Assembly (NCBI RefSeq): GCF_001660485.1
Contig: NZ_CP013979.1
Span: 2,232,001 to 2,296,000 of the forward strand
Length of the DNA: 64,000 nucleotides
Origin: Agromyces aureus
Lineage (GTDB): Bacteria > Actinomycetota > Actinomycetes > Actinomycetales > Microbacteriaceae
Direction: 5' to 3'
Shown here: positions 1 to 8,790 of the stretch, in pieces
Position numbering within the stretch: position 1 is the first letter of the stretch
How the letters are laid out: every line of letters starts with the position of its first letter
The notes under the pieces: model-generated
What the model was told of the DNA's origin: nothing
Databases searched by the model: none
The model's input: only the letters and a program-made list of their open reading frames with translations
Position numbers and translations under genes: made by a program

Positions 1-1
1 C

Positions 2-181
2 GGAGCCGGAGCCGATCCGACGCTCATCCGGGCCGCCGCGAACGCCGCCACGGCGTCCGCGGCCACGGCCGCCGGCGGCTGGGCGCTCGCCGGCGTGGAA
101 CGCGGCGATCTCGCCGCCGAGGTGGCGCGCGCGGTCGCACCCGTGTGCCGCGGGTTCGCGCCGGTCCTCGATGCTCCCTGA
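2..181 (+). CDS. 3' end of an unidentified gene (partial)
   Basis: An open frame enters from the left edge and stops with TGA at 179-181, leaving 59 C-terminal residues that are alanine-rich, apparently helical and without a motif I recognise. It converges on the beta-glucosidase gene, whose stop codon lies about 57 bases downstream on the other strand. Codon use (G/C in nearly all third positions) supports real coding sequence. The family cannot be named from this fragment. Confidence 0.5.
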   Translation, partial: GAGADPTLIRAAANAATASAATAAGGWALAGVERGDLAAEVARAVAPVCRGFAPVLDAP

Positions 182-237
182 CACCCGACGGCCCCGGCTC
201 CCTGGTGCGCCTCGACCCGCGTCGGCCTCGACCCGCG

Positions 238-1731
238 TCAGGCCGGCGACACCGCGTTCGCGGCGATGACGTCGGAGAAGAACCCGGCGCTGGCCTTCGG
301 CATCCGCTCCTGCGTCGTGAAGTCGACCGCGACGATGCCCCAGCGCTGCGCGTAGCCCTCGGCCCACTCGAAGTTGTCGAGGAGCGACCACACGAAGTGC
401 CCGATGAGCGGCACGCCGTCGTCGATGGCTCTCGCAGCCTGCTGGAAGTGGGTGCGCAGGTAGTCCACGCGGTACGGGTCGTCGATCGTGACGGCCGGCA
501 ACGGGTCGGGCATGCCGTTCTCGGTGATCAGGATCGGGATCGGAGGGTAGTCGTCGCGCAGGCGGGTGAGGACGTCGTAGAGGCCCTCGGCCCGGATCTG
601 CTGCCAGGTCGCGGCCGAGGTCGGCGCGATCTCGACGGTGTTGCCGTTCGGATCCACGCCCGTCACGCCGTAGTACTGGATCGCGAGCAGGTCGCACGGT
701 TCCGAGATCACCTCGAGGTCGCCGGGAAGCTGCAGCGCCTCGAATGCCGTCGCGTCGGCGGGCAGGGAGCCCGGGTACGGGCCGATCGCGTCGGACGGAT
801 AGCTGCCGAGCAGCACGGGGTCGAGGAAGAGCCGGTTCTCGCTCGCGTCGACGCGCTCGGCACCGCCGGTGGCATCCGGATCCGTCGGGTACGCGGGCAG
901 CAGGTTCAGCGCGATGCCGATGCGACCCTTCGCACGGGAGGCCCGGAAGGCCTGCACCGCGAGTCCGTGCGCGAGCAGCTGGTGGTGCACGGCGGCCGCC
1001 GCGGCATCCGGATCGGTGAGCCCGGGGGCATGCACGCCGAACCAGTGGCCGACGAACGCGTGGGTCTTCGCCTCGTTGATCGTGAACCAGTCGGCCTCGA
1101 CGTCGCCGAACGCGTCGAAGGCGATGCGCGCGTACTCGGCGAACCGCGCCGCCGTCTCGCGGTTCCGCCAGCCGCCGGCGTCCTGCAGCGCCTGCGGGAG
1201 GTCCCAGTGGAACAGCGTGATCGCCGGGCGGATGCCGCGGCGCACGAGCGCCTCGACGAGCGCTCGGTAGTGGTCGACGCCCGCCTGGTTCACCGGGCCC
1301 GACCCGGTCGGCTGGATGCGCGACCACGAGATCGAGAAGCGGTACGCGCCCACGCCGAGATCGCTCATGAGGTCGGCGTCGGACTCGTACCTGCGGTACT
1401 GGTCGGCACCCGGCTCGCCGTTCGCGCCGCCCCTGATGTTGCGCTTCACCGCGGCGAAGGTGTCCCAGATGGACGGCCCGCGTCCGTCGACGTCCGTCGC
1501 GCCCTCGGCCTGGTACGCGCTGGTGGCCGTGCCCCAGACGTAGTCCGGCGGAAACGGCATCGGATCGGCGGGTGGCTTCCACGGCGCGGGCGCGGCCGCC
1601 GAGGTCGCGGAGCCGGCCGGGTCGGGCTGCGCGGTGCACGCGGCGAGGGCGACGGCGATCGCGGAACCGCCGAGGGCGATGAATCCGCGGCGCGCGAGCG
1701 TGGTCGCCGGGAGTGCGGGGTGGTCGGTCAT
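238..1731 (-). CDS. Exported family 1 glycoside hydrolase (beta-glucosidase), predicted Tat lipoprotein
   Basis: 497 residues when started at the ATG at 1731, preceded by a GGAG-type ribosome site. GH1 signatures are clear: [12 protein letters not shown] near residue 66, the acid/base glutamate in WFTINEA (about E220) and the nucleophile in ITENG (about E404), with WSLLDNFEW near the end. The acid/base motif reads NEA, not the usual NEP. The N-terminus has a twin arginine (R14-R15, RRGF), a hydrophobic stretch and a lipobox LAAC with C32, so I infer Tat export and lipid anchoring, uncommon in GH1, which is mostly cytosolic. It would release glucose from beta-glucosides outside the cell. A perfect LacI-type palindrome lies 63 bases upstream, suggesting repression relieved by a cello-oligosaccharide. 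Upstream in-frame codons back to 2184 run across that palindrome and the T-box and were not used. Confidence 0.88.
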   Translation of the reverse strand: MTDHPALPATTLARRGFIALGGSAIAVALAACTAQPDPAGSATSAAAPAPWKPPADPMPFPPDYVWGTATSAYQAEGATDVDGRGPSIWDTFAAVKRNIRGGANGEPGADQYRRYESDADLMSDLGVGAYRFSISWSRIQPTGSGPVNQAGVDHYRALVEALVRRGIRPAITLFHWDLPQALQDAGGWRNRETAARFAEYARIAFDAFGDVEADWFTINEAKTHAFVGHWFGVHAPGLTDPDAAAAAVHHQLLAHGLAVQAFRASRAKGRIGIALNLLPAYPTDPDATGGAERVDASENRLFLDPVLLGSYPSDAIGPYPGSLPADATAFEALQLPGDLEVISEPCDLLAIQYYGVTGVDPNGNTVEIAPTSAATWQQIRAEGLYDVLTRLRDDYPPIPILITENGMPDPLPAVTIDDPYRVDYLRTHFQQAARAIDDGVPLIGHFVWSLLDNFEWAEGYAQRWGIVAVDFTTQERMPKASAGFFSDVIAANAVSPA

Positions 1732-1793
1732 CGGCGCTCCGGAGTTCGTCGTCGAAGTCGTCCGCCACGAAGGCGGTGCGTCGGATCCAGCCG

Positions 1794-1807
1794 TGAGAGC
1801 GCTCTCA
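1794..1807. promoter_or_regulatory. LacI/CebR-like operator
   Basis: TGAGAGCGCTCTCA is a perfect 14-bp palindrome with a central CG, close to the CebR box TGGGAGCGCTCCCA known from Streptomyces cellulose and cellobiose genes. It sits 63 bases before the start of the beta-glucosidase gene and about 37 bases before the -10 element of ileS. Control of the beta-glucosidase by a LacI-family repressor is inferred; no such regulator gene is in the window. Confidence 0.7.
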
Positions 1808-1843
1808 TGGCCGTTCGAGAGCCTATCGCGACCCCGCGACGCG

Positions 1844-1849
1844 TACAAT
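1844..1849 (+). promoter_or_regulatory. Probable -10 element of the ileS T-box transcript
   Basis: TACAAT, about 19 bases before the ultrashort stem I of the T-box, fits a transcript starting near 1857. No convincing -35 hexamer is visible, so the promoter rests on the -10 element and on its position. Confidence 0.45.
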
Positions 1850-1855
1850 CGTGTG

Positions 1856-2068
1856 ACAGACATCGATCCGGCCATCACCGGGGAGTCTTCGGAAGAACGC
1901 GAACGGATGCCACGGCCGCCGCTCGTCAGTAGAGCCGAACGGGTCGGCCCGTCACAGCCGTTCAGAGAGGTCGCACGGCGCAGGTCGGGCGACAAGCGAG
2001 GTGGTACCGCGGCGGCGGCTCGACGAGCATCCGGCGTCCTCGTGCAAGCTTCGCTCACCCAAGGAGCC
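1856..2068 (+). promoter_or_regulatory. Translational T-box riboswitch of ileS (ultrashort stem I)
   Basis: A short stem-loop CCGGCCATCACCGG (1868-1881) presents the isoleucine specifier ATC at 1874-1876, followed by a GTCTTCGGAAGAAC hairpin and the T-box core GGTGGTACCGCGG (2000-2012). The switch can be traced: CGAGG at 1997-2001 can pair with CCTCG at 2038-2042 when uncharged tRNA-Ile holds the T-box, whereas GGCGTCCT (2033-2040) can instead pair with AGGAGCC (2062-2068), which contains the ileS Shine-Dalgarno. There is no U-tract, so control should act on translation initiation. This matches the class described for actinobacterial ileS genes. Confidence 0.9.
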
Positions 2069-2071
2069 CGC

Positions 2072-5000
2072 GTGTACCCGCGTACCCCCGACGAGAACGG
2101 CGTCGCCGCGTCGCCCGACTTCCCCGCTGGCGAGCGCGACGTGCTCGCGTACTGGAACGCCGACGGCACCTTCCAGGCGTCCATCGACCAGCGCGAGGGC
2201 TCGCCCGAGTGGGTCTTCTACGACGGCCCGCCGTTCGCGAACGGCCTTCCGCACTACGGCCATCTCCTCACCGGGTACGCGAAAGACGTGTTCCCTCGCT
2301 TCCAGACCATGCGCGGCAAGCAGGTGCACCGCCGATTCGGCTGGGACACGCACGGACTGCCCGCCGAGCTCGAGGCCGAGCGCCAGCTCGGCATCACCGA
2401 CAAGGCGCAGATCGAGGAGATGGGCATCGCCGCCTTCAACGAGGCCGCACGCTCATCGGTGCTCCGCTACACCAAGGAGTGGCAGGAGTACGTCACGCGC
2501 TCGGCCCGCTGGGTCGACTTCGACAACGACTACAAGACGCTCGACACGACCTACATGGAGTCCGTGATCTGGGCGTTCAAGCAGCTGCACGAGAAGGGCC
2601 TCGCCTACGAGGGCCACCGCGTGCTGCCGTACTGCTGGCGCGACCAGACACCGCTGTCCAACCACGAGCTGCGCATGGACGACGACGTCTACAAGATGCG
2701 ACAAGACCAGACGGTCACCGTGACGTTCCCGCTCACGGGCGCGAAGGCCGAGGCGCTCGGCCTCACCGCCGTGCGCGCCCTCGCCTGGACGACGACGCCC
2801 TGGACCCTTCCCACGAACTTCGCCCTCGCCGTCGGGCCCGACATCGAGTACGCCGTGGTGCCCGCGGGGCCCAACGGCACGCCCGACGCCACGGTGCTCC
2901 GCGAGAAGGCGGCGGGCGCGGCATCCGACACCGAGGTGCTGGGCGGCGAGTACCTGATCGCCGTCGACCTGCTCGGCGGCTACGCGAAGGACCTGGGGTA
3001 CGAGTCGGCCGACGACGCGCGCGCCGCGGTCTCGCGCACGGTGCGCGGCGCCGAGCTCGAGGGCGTCACCTACGACCGCCTCTTCGACTACTACGCCGAC
3101 GTCGAGACCTACGGCGTGCAGAACGCCTGGCAGATCCTCGTCGCCGACTACGTCACCACTGAAGACGGCACGGGCATCGTGCACCAGGCGCCCGCCTACG
3201 GCGAGGAGGACCAGAAGATCGGCGAAGCGGCCGGCATCCCCGTCATCCTCTCGCTCGACGAGGGCGGCCGCTTCAAGGCCGAGGTGACGGATGTCGCGGG
3301 CGAGCTGTGGAGCGACGCGAACAAGCCGCTCACGCAGCTGCTCAAGGCCGAGGGCCGCCTGCTCCGCCAGGCGAGCTACGAGCACTCGTACCCGCACTGC
3401 TGGCGCTGCCGCAACCCGCTGATCTACAAAGCCGTCTCGAGCTGGTTCATCCGGGTGCCCGATTTCCGCGACCGCATGGGCGAGCTCAACCAGGAGATCA
3501 CCTGGGTGCCCGAGAACGTCAAGGACGGCCAGTTCGGCAAGTGGGTCGCGGGCGCGCGCGACTGGTCGGTCAGCCGCAACCGCTACTTCGGCTCGCCGAT
3601 CCCCGTCTGGAAGAGCGACGACCCCGAGTACCCGCGCGTCGACGTCTACGGCTCGCTCGAGGAGATCGAGCGCGACTTCGGGCGACTGCCGCTGAACGCG
3701 GCGGGGGAGCCCGACCTGCACCGGCCCTACATCGACGACCTCACGCGGCCAAACCCCGACGACCCCACGGGCCGTTCGACGATGCGCCGCATCCCCGACG
3801 TGCTCGACGTCTGGTTCGACTCCGGCTCGATGCCGTTCGCGCAGGTGCACTACCCGTTCGAGAACCGCGAGTGGTTCGACACGCACCACCCCGCCGACTT
3901 CATCGTCGAGTACATCGGGCAGACCCGCGGCTGGTTCTACGTGATGCACGTGCTGTCGACCGCGATCTTCGACCGCCCCGCCTACAAGAACGTCATCAGC
4001 CACGGCATCGTGCTCGGCAGCGACGGGCAGAAGATGTCCAAGTCGCTGCGCAACTACCCCGACGTCTCCGAGGTCTTCGACCGCGACGGCTCCGACGCGA
4101 TGCGCTGGTTCCTGATGTCGAGCCCGGTGCTGCGCGGCGGCAACCTCATCGTCACCGAGGAGGGCATCCGCGAGGGCGTCCGCCAGGTCATGCTGCCGCT
4201 CTGGAGCACCTGGTACTTCTTCTCGCTCTACGCCAACTCGGCGCGCGAGGGCGGCTACGAGGCATCCGCCCGCACCGACTCGACCGACGTGCTCGACCGG
4301 TACCTCTTCGCGAAGCTGCGCGATCTGGTGACCGGGGTGACCGCCGACCTCGAGCACCTCGACTCGACCCTCGCCTCGGCGAAGCTCCGCGACTTCGCCG
4401 ACGTGCTCACGAACTGGTACGTGCGACGCTCGCGCGACCGGTTCTGGGTCGGAGTCGCCGACGACGCGGTTTCGAGCGAGGCGTTCGACACGCTGCACAC
4501 GGTGCTCGAGACGTTCACGCGCCTCGCCGCCCCGCTGCTGCCGCTCACGAGCGAGCAGGTCTGGCGCGGGCTCACGGGCGGTCGCAGTGTGCACCTGACC
4601 GACTGGCCGGAGGCCGCGCAGTTCCCGGCCGACGACGCGCTCGTCGCCGCCATGGACGCCGTGCGCGAGATCAGCGGCTCGGTGCTCGCGCTCCGCAAGC
4701 AGGCCGGTCGCCGGGTGCGGCTGCCGCTCGCGTCGCTCACGGTCGTGACGACGGATGCCGCGGCGCTGGCGCCGTTCGAGTCGATCCTGCGCGACGAGCT
4801 CAACGTCAAGGCGGTCGAGCTCGTCGAACTCGACGCCTCGAGCGCCGAGGCCTACGGCGTGACGAAGCGGCTCAGTGTCAACGCGCGCGCCGCCGGACCC
4901 CGTCTCGGCAAGACCGTGCAGCAGGCGATCCAGGCGGCCCGCTCGGGCGACTGGAGCGTCGACGGCGAGACCGTCGTCGCCGGTGGCATCGCGCTCGAAC

Positions 5001-5374
5001 CCGGCGAGTACGACCTCGTGCTCGAGGCCGGGGGTGCCGGCTCGCGTGCGCTCGCACTGCTCGCCGACGGCGGATTCGCGATCCTCGACACCGAGACCAC
5101 GCCCGAACTCGAGGCCGAGGGCATCGCACGCGACCTGGTCCGTGCCGTGCAGGAGGCCCGCAAGGGCGCCGGACTCGAGGTGGGCGACCGCATCGCGCTG
5201 ACGCTGAACCTCGACCCGACCTCGCTCGCCGCCGCGATCACGCACCGTGACCTCATCACGGGCGAGACGCTGGCCTCGACCCTCGACCTCGTCGAGCTCG
5301 ACGTCGAGGCCGTCGCCGGCCTCGCGCCGCTCGCCGGCGGAACGAAGGTCGTCATCGGATTGGAGCAGGCATGA
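2072..5374 (+). CDS. ileS: Isoleucine-tRNA ligase
   Basis: 1100 residues from GTG at 2072, preceded by AAGGAG at 2061-2066 inside the T-box sequestrator. Class I synthetase signatures are present: HYGH at residues 61-64 (HIGH motif) within [19 protein letters not shown], and KMSKS at 654-658. The editing domain and the C-terminal anticodon-binding and extension regions follow in the usual order; length agrees with the long actinobacterial form. It charges tRNA-Ile with isoleucine and hydrolyses mischarged Val-tRNA. The start chosen begins [10 protein letters not shown] and not the longer frame opening at 1634, because that frame runs through the T-box. The stop overlaps folC by ATGA, giving translational coupling. 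Confidence 0.97.
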   Translation: MYPRTPDENGVAASPDFPAGERDVLAYWNADGTFQASIDQREGSPEWVFYDGPPFANGLPHYGHLLTGYAKDVFPRFQTMRGKQVHRRFGWDTHGLPAELEAERQLGITDKAQIEEMGIAAFNEAARSSVLRYTKEWQEYVTRSARWVDFDNDYKTLDTTYMESVIWAFKQLHEKGLAYEGHRVLPYCWRDQTPLSNHELRMDDDVYKMRQDQTVTVTFPLTGAKAEALGLTAVRALAWTTTPWTLPTNFALAVGPDIEYAVVPAGPNGTPDATVLREKAAGAASDTEVLGGEYLIAVDLLGGYAKDLGYESADDARAAVSRTVRGAELEGVTYDRLFDYYADVETYGVQNAWQILVADYVTTEDGTGIVHQAPAYGEEDQKIGEAAGIPVILSLDEGGRFKAEVTDVAGELWSDANKPLTQLLKAEGRLLRQASYEHSYPHCWRCRNPLIYKAVSSWFIRVPDFRDRMGELNQEITWVPENVKDGQFGKWVAGARDWSVSRNRYFGSPIPVWKSDDPEYPRVDVYGSLEEIERDFGRLPLNAAGEPDLHRPYIDDLTRPNPDDPTGRSTMRRIPDVLDVWFDSGSMPFAQVHYPFENREWFDTHHPADFIVEYIGQTRGWFYVMHVLSTAIFDRPAYKNVISHGIVLGSDGQKMSKSLRNYPDVSEVFDRDGSDAMRWFLMSSPVLRGGNLIVTEEGIREGVRQVMLPLWSTWYFFSLYANSAREGGYEASARTDSTDVLDRYLFAKLRDLVTGVTADLEHLDSTLASAKLRDFADVLTNWYVRRSRDRFWVGVADDAVSSEAFDTLHTVLETFTRLAAPLLPLTSEQVWRGLTGGRSVHLTDWPEAAQFPADDALVAAMDAVREISGSVLALRKQAGRRVRLPLASLTVVTTDAAALAPFESILRDELNVKAVELVELDASSAEAYGVTKRLSVNARAAGPRLGKTVQQAIQAARSGDWSVDGETVVAGGIALEPGEYDLVLEAGGAGSRALALLADGGFAILDTETTPELEAEGIARDLVRAVQEARKGAGLEVGDRIALTLNLDPTSLAAAITHRDLITGETLASTLDLVELDVEAVAGLAPLAGGTKVVIGLEQA

Positions 5375-6903
5375 CCGACGCACCCGACCAGACGCCCGAC
5401 CCCGATGACGAGCGGTTCGACTCCGACGAGCCGTTCGATGCGCGATTCGACGCGCGCGAGGCGCTCGACGCACTCGGCCTGTCCGACGACGACGCATCGA
5501 CTCCCGAGGTCGTCGGCGGCGACGCGACCGACCGCGACGACGACGAGTTCGACCCCGAGGCCCGCGACGCCGCCGATGCCGTCTACGCAGCACTGCTCGA
5601 ACGCGTCGGAGAGGGGGCACCGCGCCCACGGCTCGAGCCCACGCGACGCGCGGTCGAGCTGCTCGGCGACCCGCATCGCTCGGCGCCCGTGATCCACCTC
5701 ACCGGCACCAACGGCAAGACCTCCACGAGCCGCATGATCGAGAGCCTCCTGCGCGCCTCCGGACTGCGCACCGGCCTCCTCACGAGCCCGCACCTCGAGC
5801 GCTTCACCGAGCGCATCCGCATCGACGGCGAGTCGATCCGCGACGAGGCGCTCGCCCGCAACTGGGAGGAGATCGAGCCGTTCATCGCGATCGTCGACGC
5901 CGAGCTCGAGGGCTCCGGCGAGTCGCCCCTGACCTTCTTCGAGGCGTTCACGGTGCTCGCGTTCGCGTGCTTCGCCGACGCGCCGGTCGACGTCATGGTG
6001 CTCGAGGTCGGCATGGGCGGCGAATGGGACTCCACGAACGTCGCCGACGGCCAGGTGGCCGTGATCACGCCCATCGACCTCGATCACCAGAGCCGTCTCG
6101 GCAAGGACGTCGTCGAGATCGCGCGCACGAAGTCCGGCATCATCAAGCCGTCCGCCGCGGTCGTGTCGGCCCGACAGCGCGACGAGGTGCTGAAGGTGCT
6201 CGAGAACGCGGCCGACCTCACCGAGTCGACCCTCGCCGTCGAGGACGACGCGTTCGCCGTCATCTCCACGACGGTCGCCGTCGGCGGCCAGCTCGTCTCG
6301 ATCCGCGGGCTCGCCGGCTCGTACCACGACCTCGCACTGCCGCTCTTCGGCAGCCACCAGGCCCAGAACGCCGCCGTCGCGGTGGCTGCCGTCGAGGCCT
6401 TCATCGGCAGCGGGAGCGTCCGGCTCGCCGACGAGGTCGTCGAGGTCGGCCTCGGCACGGTCACCTCGCCGGGCCGACTGCAGATCGTCGGCTCCGGCCC
6501 GACCGTCATCGTGGATGCCGCGCACAACCCGCACGGCGCCCGCTCGCTCGTCGCCTCGATCCGGGAGTCGTTCGACTTCGAGGAGCTCGTCGTCGTGCTC
6601 GGCGTGCTCGGCGACAAGGACGCGTCCGGCATCGTCGACGTGCTCGCGGGTCTCGACGCGCAGTTCATCGTCACGACGCCCGAATCCGATCGCGCCACCG
6701 ATGCCGACCAGCTGGCCGGCATCGTCGCGGCGAAGGTCGGTGCCGACCGGGTGACCGTGATCGACGGCGTCGACGATGCGCTCGACGAGGCGCGCGACTG
6801 GGCCGGTGACGGCGACCGGCGCGCCGTCATCGTCACGGGCTCCGTCGTCCTCGTCGGCGACGCCATCCGGATCGCCGCCGACCGCGGATGGAGCGCGCGA
6901 TGA
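5371..6903 (+). CDS. folC: Bifunctional folylpolyglutamate synthase / dihydrofolate synthase
   Basis: 510 residues. Mur-ligase-type ATP site TGTNGKTS at residues 111-118, then [11 protein letters not shown] and the DAAHNPHGA motif of the FolC family. It adds glutamate to dihydropteroate and to folates in the cytoplasm, producing retained folylpolyglutamates. The first ~70 residues, before the [10 protein letters not shown] start typical of the family, are extremely Asp/Glu-rich and look disordered; this makes the protein longer than the usual 430-450 residues. The start overlaps the ileS stop, and the stop overlaps the next gene, so the four-gene run ileS-folC-DUF4233-ndk is probably one operon under the T-box promoter. 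Confidence 0.93.
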   Translation: MTDAPDQTPDPDDERFDSDEPFDARFDAREALDALGLSDDDASTPEVVGGDATDRDDDEFDPEARDAADAVYAALLERVGEGAPRPRLEPTRRAVELLGDPHRSAPVIHLTGTNGKTSTSRMIESLLRASGLRTGLLTSPHLERFTERIRIDGESIRDEALARNWEEIEPFIAIVDAELEGSGESPLTFFEAFTVLAFACFADAPVDVMVLEVGMGGEWDSTNVADGQVAVITPIDLDHQSRLGKDVVEIARTKSGIIKPSAAVVSARQRDEVLKVLENAADLTESTLAVEDDAFAVISTTVAVGGQLVSIRGLAGSYHDLALPLFGSHQAQNAAVAVAAVEAFIGSGSVRLADEVVEVGLGTVTSPGRLQIVGSGPTVIVDAAHNPHGARSLVASIRESFDFEELVVVLGVLGDKDASGIVDVLAGLDAQFIVTTPESDRATDADQLAGIVAAKVGADRVTVIDGVDDALDEARDWAGDGDRRAVIVTGSVVLVGDAIRIAADRGWSAR

Positions 6904-7370
6904 GCCTGCCCGCCGACCCCGAGGTGCCCGCGGACCGGAACCCCGATGAGACCGCTCCCGAGACGCAGGCGGTTGCCGCGACATCCGCCCCCCGTTCGGT
7001 GCGCGCGAGCCTCGCCTCGATCGTGCTCGGCTTCGAACTGATCGTCGTGTTCCTCGCGGCGCTCGTGATCTGGGGCCTCACGCCCGAGTCCGGGAGCGCC
7101 TTCGGGCTGCCGCGCTGGGCGCCGCTCGTCGCCGGGGGCGTCGTGATCGTGCTCATGATCGCCACGATCGGACTGCTGCGACACCGCTGGGCGTACCTGC
7201 TCGGCTGGATCACGCAGGCGCTCATCCTCCTCGCCGGCTTCCTGAACCCCGGGATGTTCTTCATCGGAGCACTCTTCGGCGGCATCTGGGCGTACTGCAT
7301 GATCGTCGGCGAACGCATCGACCGAGAGAAGGCGGCGGCCGTCGCCGCCTACCGAAAGGAACTGGAATGA
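6900..7370 (+). CDS. DUF4233 membrane protein
   Basis: 156 residues from ATG at 6900, which overlaps the folC stop as ATGA. A hydrophilic N-terminus of about 35 residues is followed by three or four predicted membrane spans (starting with SIVLGFELIVVFLAALVIW) and a short basic tail. The family is almost always found between folC and ndk in actinobacteria; its function is unknown. An in-frame ATG at 6888 would add MERA but loses the clean overlap. The stop overlaps ndk. Confidence 0.88.
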   Translation: MSLPADPEVPADRNPDETAPETQAVAATSAPRSVRASLASIVLGFELIVVFLAALVIWGLTPESGSAFGLPRWAPLVAGGVVIVLMIATIGLLRHRWAYLLGWITQALILLAGFLNPGMFFIGALFGGIWAYCMIVGERIDREKAAAVAAYRKELE

Positions 7371-7789
7371 CCACCGCAATCGAAGAGACCCTCGTGCTCG
7401 TCAAGCCCGACGGCGTCGCCCGCAACCTGACCGGTGAGATCCTGCGCCGCATCGAGGCGAAGGGATACTCGCTCGTCGACATCCGCCTCGTCCAAGCCGA
7501 CCGCGAGCTCCTCGCGAAGCACTACGCCGAGCACGAGGGCAAGCCCTTCTACGAGCCCCTCGTCGAGTTCATGGAGTCCGGCCCCGTCGTGGCGATCCGC
7601 GTCGCCGGCAACCGCGTGATCGAGGGCTTCCGCTCGCTCGCCGGCACCACCGACCCGACCACCGCCGCTCCCGGCACCATCCGCGGCGATTTCGGCCGCG
7701 ACTGGGGTCTCAAGGTTCAGCAGAACCTCGTGCACGGCTCCGACTCGGTCGAGTCCGCCGAGCGCGAGCTCTCGCTCTGGTTCGCCTGA
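7367..7789 (+). CDS. ndk: Nucleoside-diphosphate kinase
   Basis: 140 residues, the normal length. The family signature NLVHGSDS holds the phosphorylated histidine (H123), and GTIRGDFG and VKPDGVARN are present. It transfers gamma-phosphate from ATP to nucleoside diphosphates by a ping-pong phosphohistidine mechanism, balancing NTP and dNTP pools. ATG overlaps the DUF4233 stop; last gene of the ileS run. A perfect long inverted repeat lies 35 bases after the stop. Confidence 0.97.
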   Translation: MTTAIEETLVLVKPDGVARNLTGEILRRIEAKGYSLVDIRLVQADRELLAKHYAEHEGKPFYEPLVEFMESGPVVAIRVAGNRVIEGFRSLAGTTDPTTAAPGTIRGDFGRDWGLKVQQNLVHGSDSVESAERELSLWFA

Positions 7790-7823
7790 CCCGCGAACGG
7801 TCGAGGGGCCGCCGCCCATGAAT

Positions 7824-7868
7824 GACGGATGCCGCGTCGACGCACTTCGCGTCGACGCGGCATCCGTC
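7824..7868. terminator. Bidirectional terminator between ndk and the VKOR gene
   Basis: A perfect 20-bp inverted repeat (7824-7843 and 7849-7868) with a 5-base loop ACTTC lies between two convergent genes. No U-tract follows on either side. The arms begin and end with GACGGATGCC/GGCATCCGTC, the motif that recurs through the window. Confidence 0.8.
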
Positions 7869-7891
7869 GTTCGAGGTCTGATCGCCGAACG

Positions 7892-8518
7892 TCAGCGCCA
7901 GAGGTTCTGAAGGTCGATGAGGACCCGGGGAATGGCGTTCATCTGCGCCTGCGCGAGCAGGATCACCACGGCGTAGCAGACGACCGTGATCACGGGGATC
8001 CAGCCGTACCACCCCGCGGCGAGGCGCCGCACGCGTGCCGAGGCCGGAATCTGCCCCGAACGCAGGTTGTGCAGCGTCACGAGCCAGAAGGTCGGGATCG
8101 TGACCGCCCAGGTGAGCATGCACCAGGGGCAGAGCACGTCGAGCACGTAGATGCTCTGGAAGATCAGCCAGCCGACGAAGACGAGCGCACCCGCCACGCC
8201 GAGGTTGAACCCGACCCAGAACCAGCGCGAGAAGGTCGCACCCGCGAGCAGCGCCACGCCGATCGTGATCACGACGGGCCACGCCATCATGCCGACGAAG
8301 GGGTTCGGGAAGCCGAACACCGAGCCCTGCCACGACGCGAGGTTCGTGCTGCAGCCCACCAGGACACCGACATTGCAGTTCGGGATGTGGTTCGGATCGG
8401 CGAGCGTGAGCACCTTCTCGAGCGAGAGTTCCCATGCTGCGAGGAGCCCGAACGCTCCGAGGATGATGAGGCTGATGGCGAGCCCGATGGGCTTCGGGCG
8501 AGCGGGGGCATCCGACAT
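7892..8518 (-). CDS. Vitamin K epoxide reductase family membrane protein
   Basis: 208 residues from ATG at 8518. Four or five membrane spans, with the VKOR redox centre CPWC (in LDVLCPWCML) and the conserved loop pair in PNCNVGVLVGCSTNLASWQGSVFG. In actinobacteria VKOR homologues reoxidise DsbA-like thioredoxins using menaquinone, supporting disulfide formation in exported proteins. It is divergent from rne and convergent with ndk. A longer frame starting at 8914 lacks family similarity upstream of MSDAPARPKP and was not used. No DsbA partner is adjacent. Confidence 0.92.
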   Translation of the reverse strand: MSDAPARPKPIGLAISLIILGAFGLLAAWELSLEKVLTLADPNHIPNCNVGVLVGCSTNLASWQGSVFGFPNPFVGMMAWPVVITIGVALLAGATFSRWFWVGFNLGVAGALVFVGWLIFQSIYVLDVLCPWCMLTWAVTIPTFWLVTLHNLRSGQIPASARVRRLAAGWYGWIPVITVVCYAVVILLAQAQMNAIPRVLIDLQNLWR

Positions 8519-8562
8519 GCCTCGATTCTGACATGGCGAATCGGCGGGTTCGCCGCCGGTCG

Positions 8563-8571
8563 TGCGATAAT
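8563..8571 (+). promoter_or_regulatory. Extended -10 promoter of rne
   Basis: TGCGATAAT combines a TG extension with a GATAAT -10 element. Transcription would begin near 8578 and leave a leader of about 210 bases before the rne start. No strong -35 element is seen. Confidence 0.5.
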
Positions 8572-8577
8572 CGAGGA

Positions 8578-8790
8578 AGCCGACCGGGTCCGACCCGCAA
8601 ACGGCGACAGACGAACTTCCCGGATGCCGCGCATCCGATTGAGCGGTGAACGCACCGCACGACGTGGCGACGAGGCAAACCTGCCGGTCGCCGGTGACGA
8701 GAATTGACGGTTCCGCGTACGCCGCGGAGCCGCACGAGAGTACGGAAGGGATGGCGCGGCCGTCCCGACCGAAGTAGGAGCGCACCAGAG
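8578..8790 (+). promoter_or_regulatory. Long structured 5' leader of rne
   Basis: Between the inferred transcription start and the rne ATG are about 210 untranslated bases with several possible hairpins, such as GGATGCCGCGCATCC (8623-8637) and GCGGTGAACGCACCGC just after it. In enterobacteria the RNase E leader is cut by its own product to hold enzyme level constant; whether the same happens here is only a suggestion. Confidence 0.3.

Noticed and set aside
145..1932. 595-codon plus-strand frame over the GH1 gene
   Set aside because: It is Arg-rich without any domain and is the reverse-frame shadow of the beta-glucosidase, which has all GH1 motifs.
1980..2068. Intrinsic terminator in the ileS leader
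   Set aside because: No T-run follows any of the hairpins, and the alternative helix traps the ribosome site, so control is translational.
1732..2184. Extended N-terminus of GH1 (up to 151 further residues)
   Set aside because: It would run over the operator, the ileS promoter and the T-box and would hide the signal peptide.
2453..5629. Very long open frame antisense to ileS (1058 codons), and similar antisense frames elsewhere
   Set aside because: In DNA of this GC content frames opposite real genes stay open because stop codons are rare. The translation is Arg/Val/Asp-rich with no motif, and the sense strand encodes a complete synthetase.
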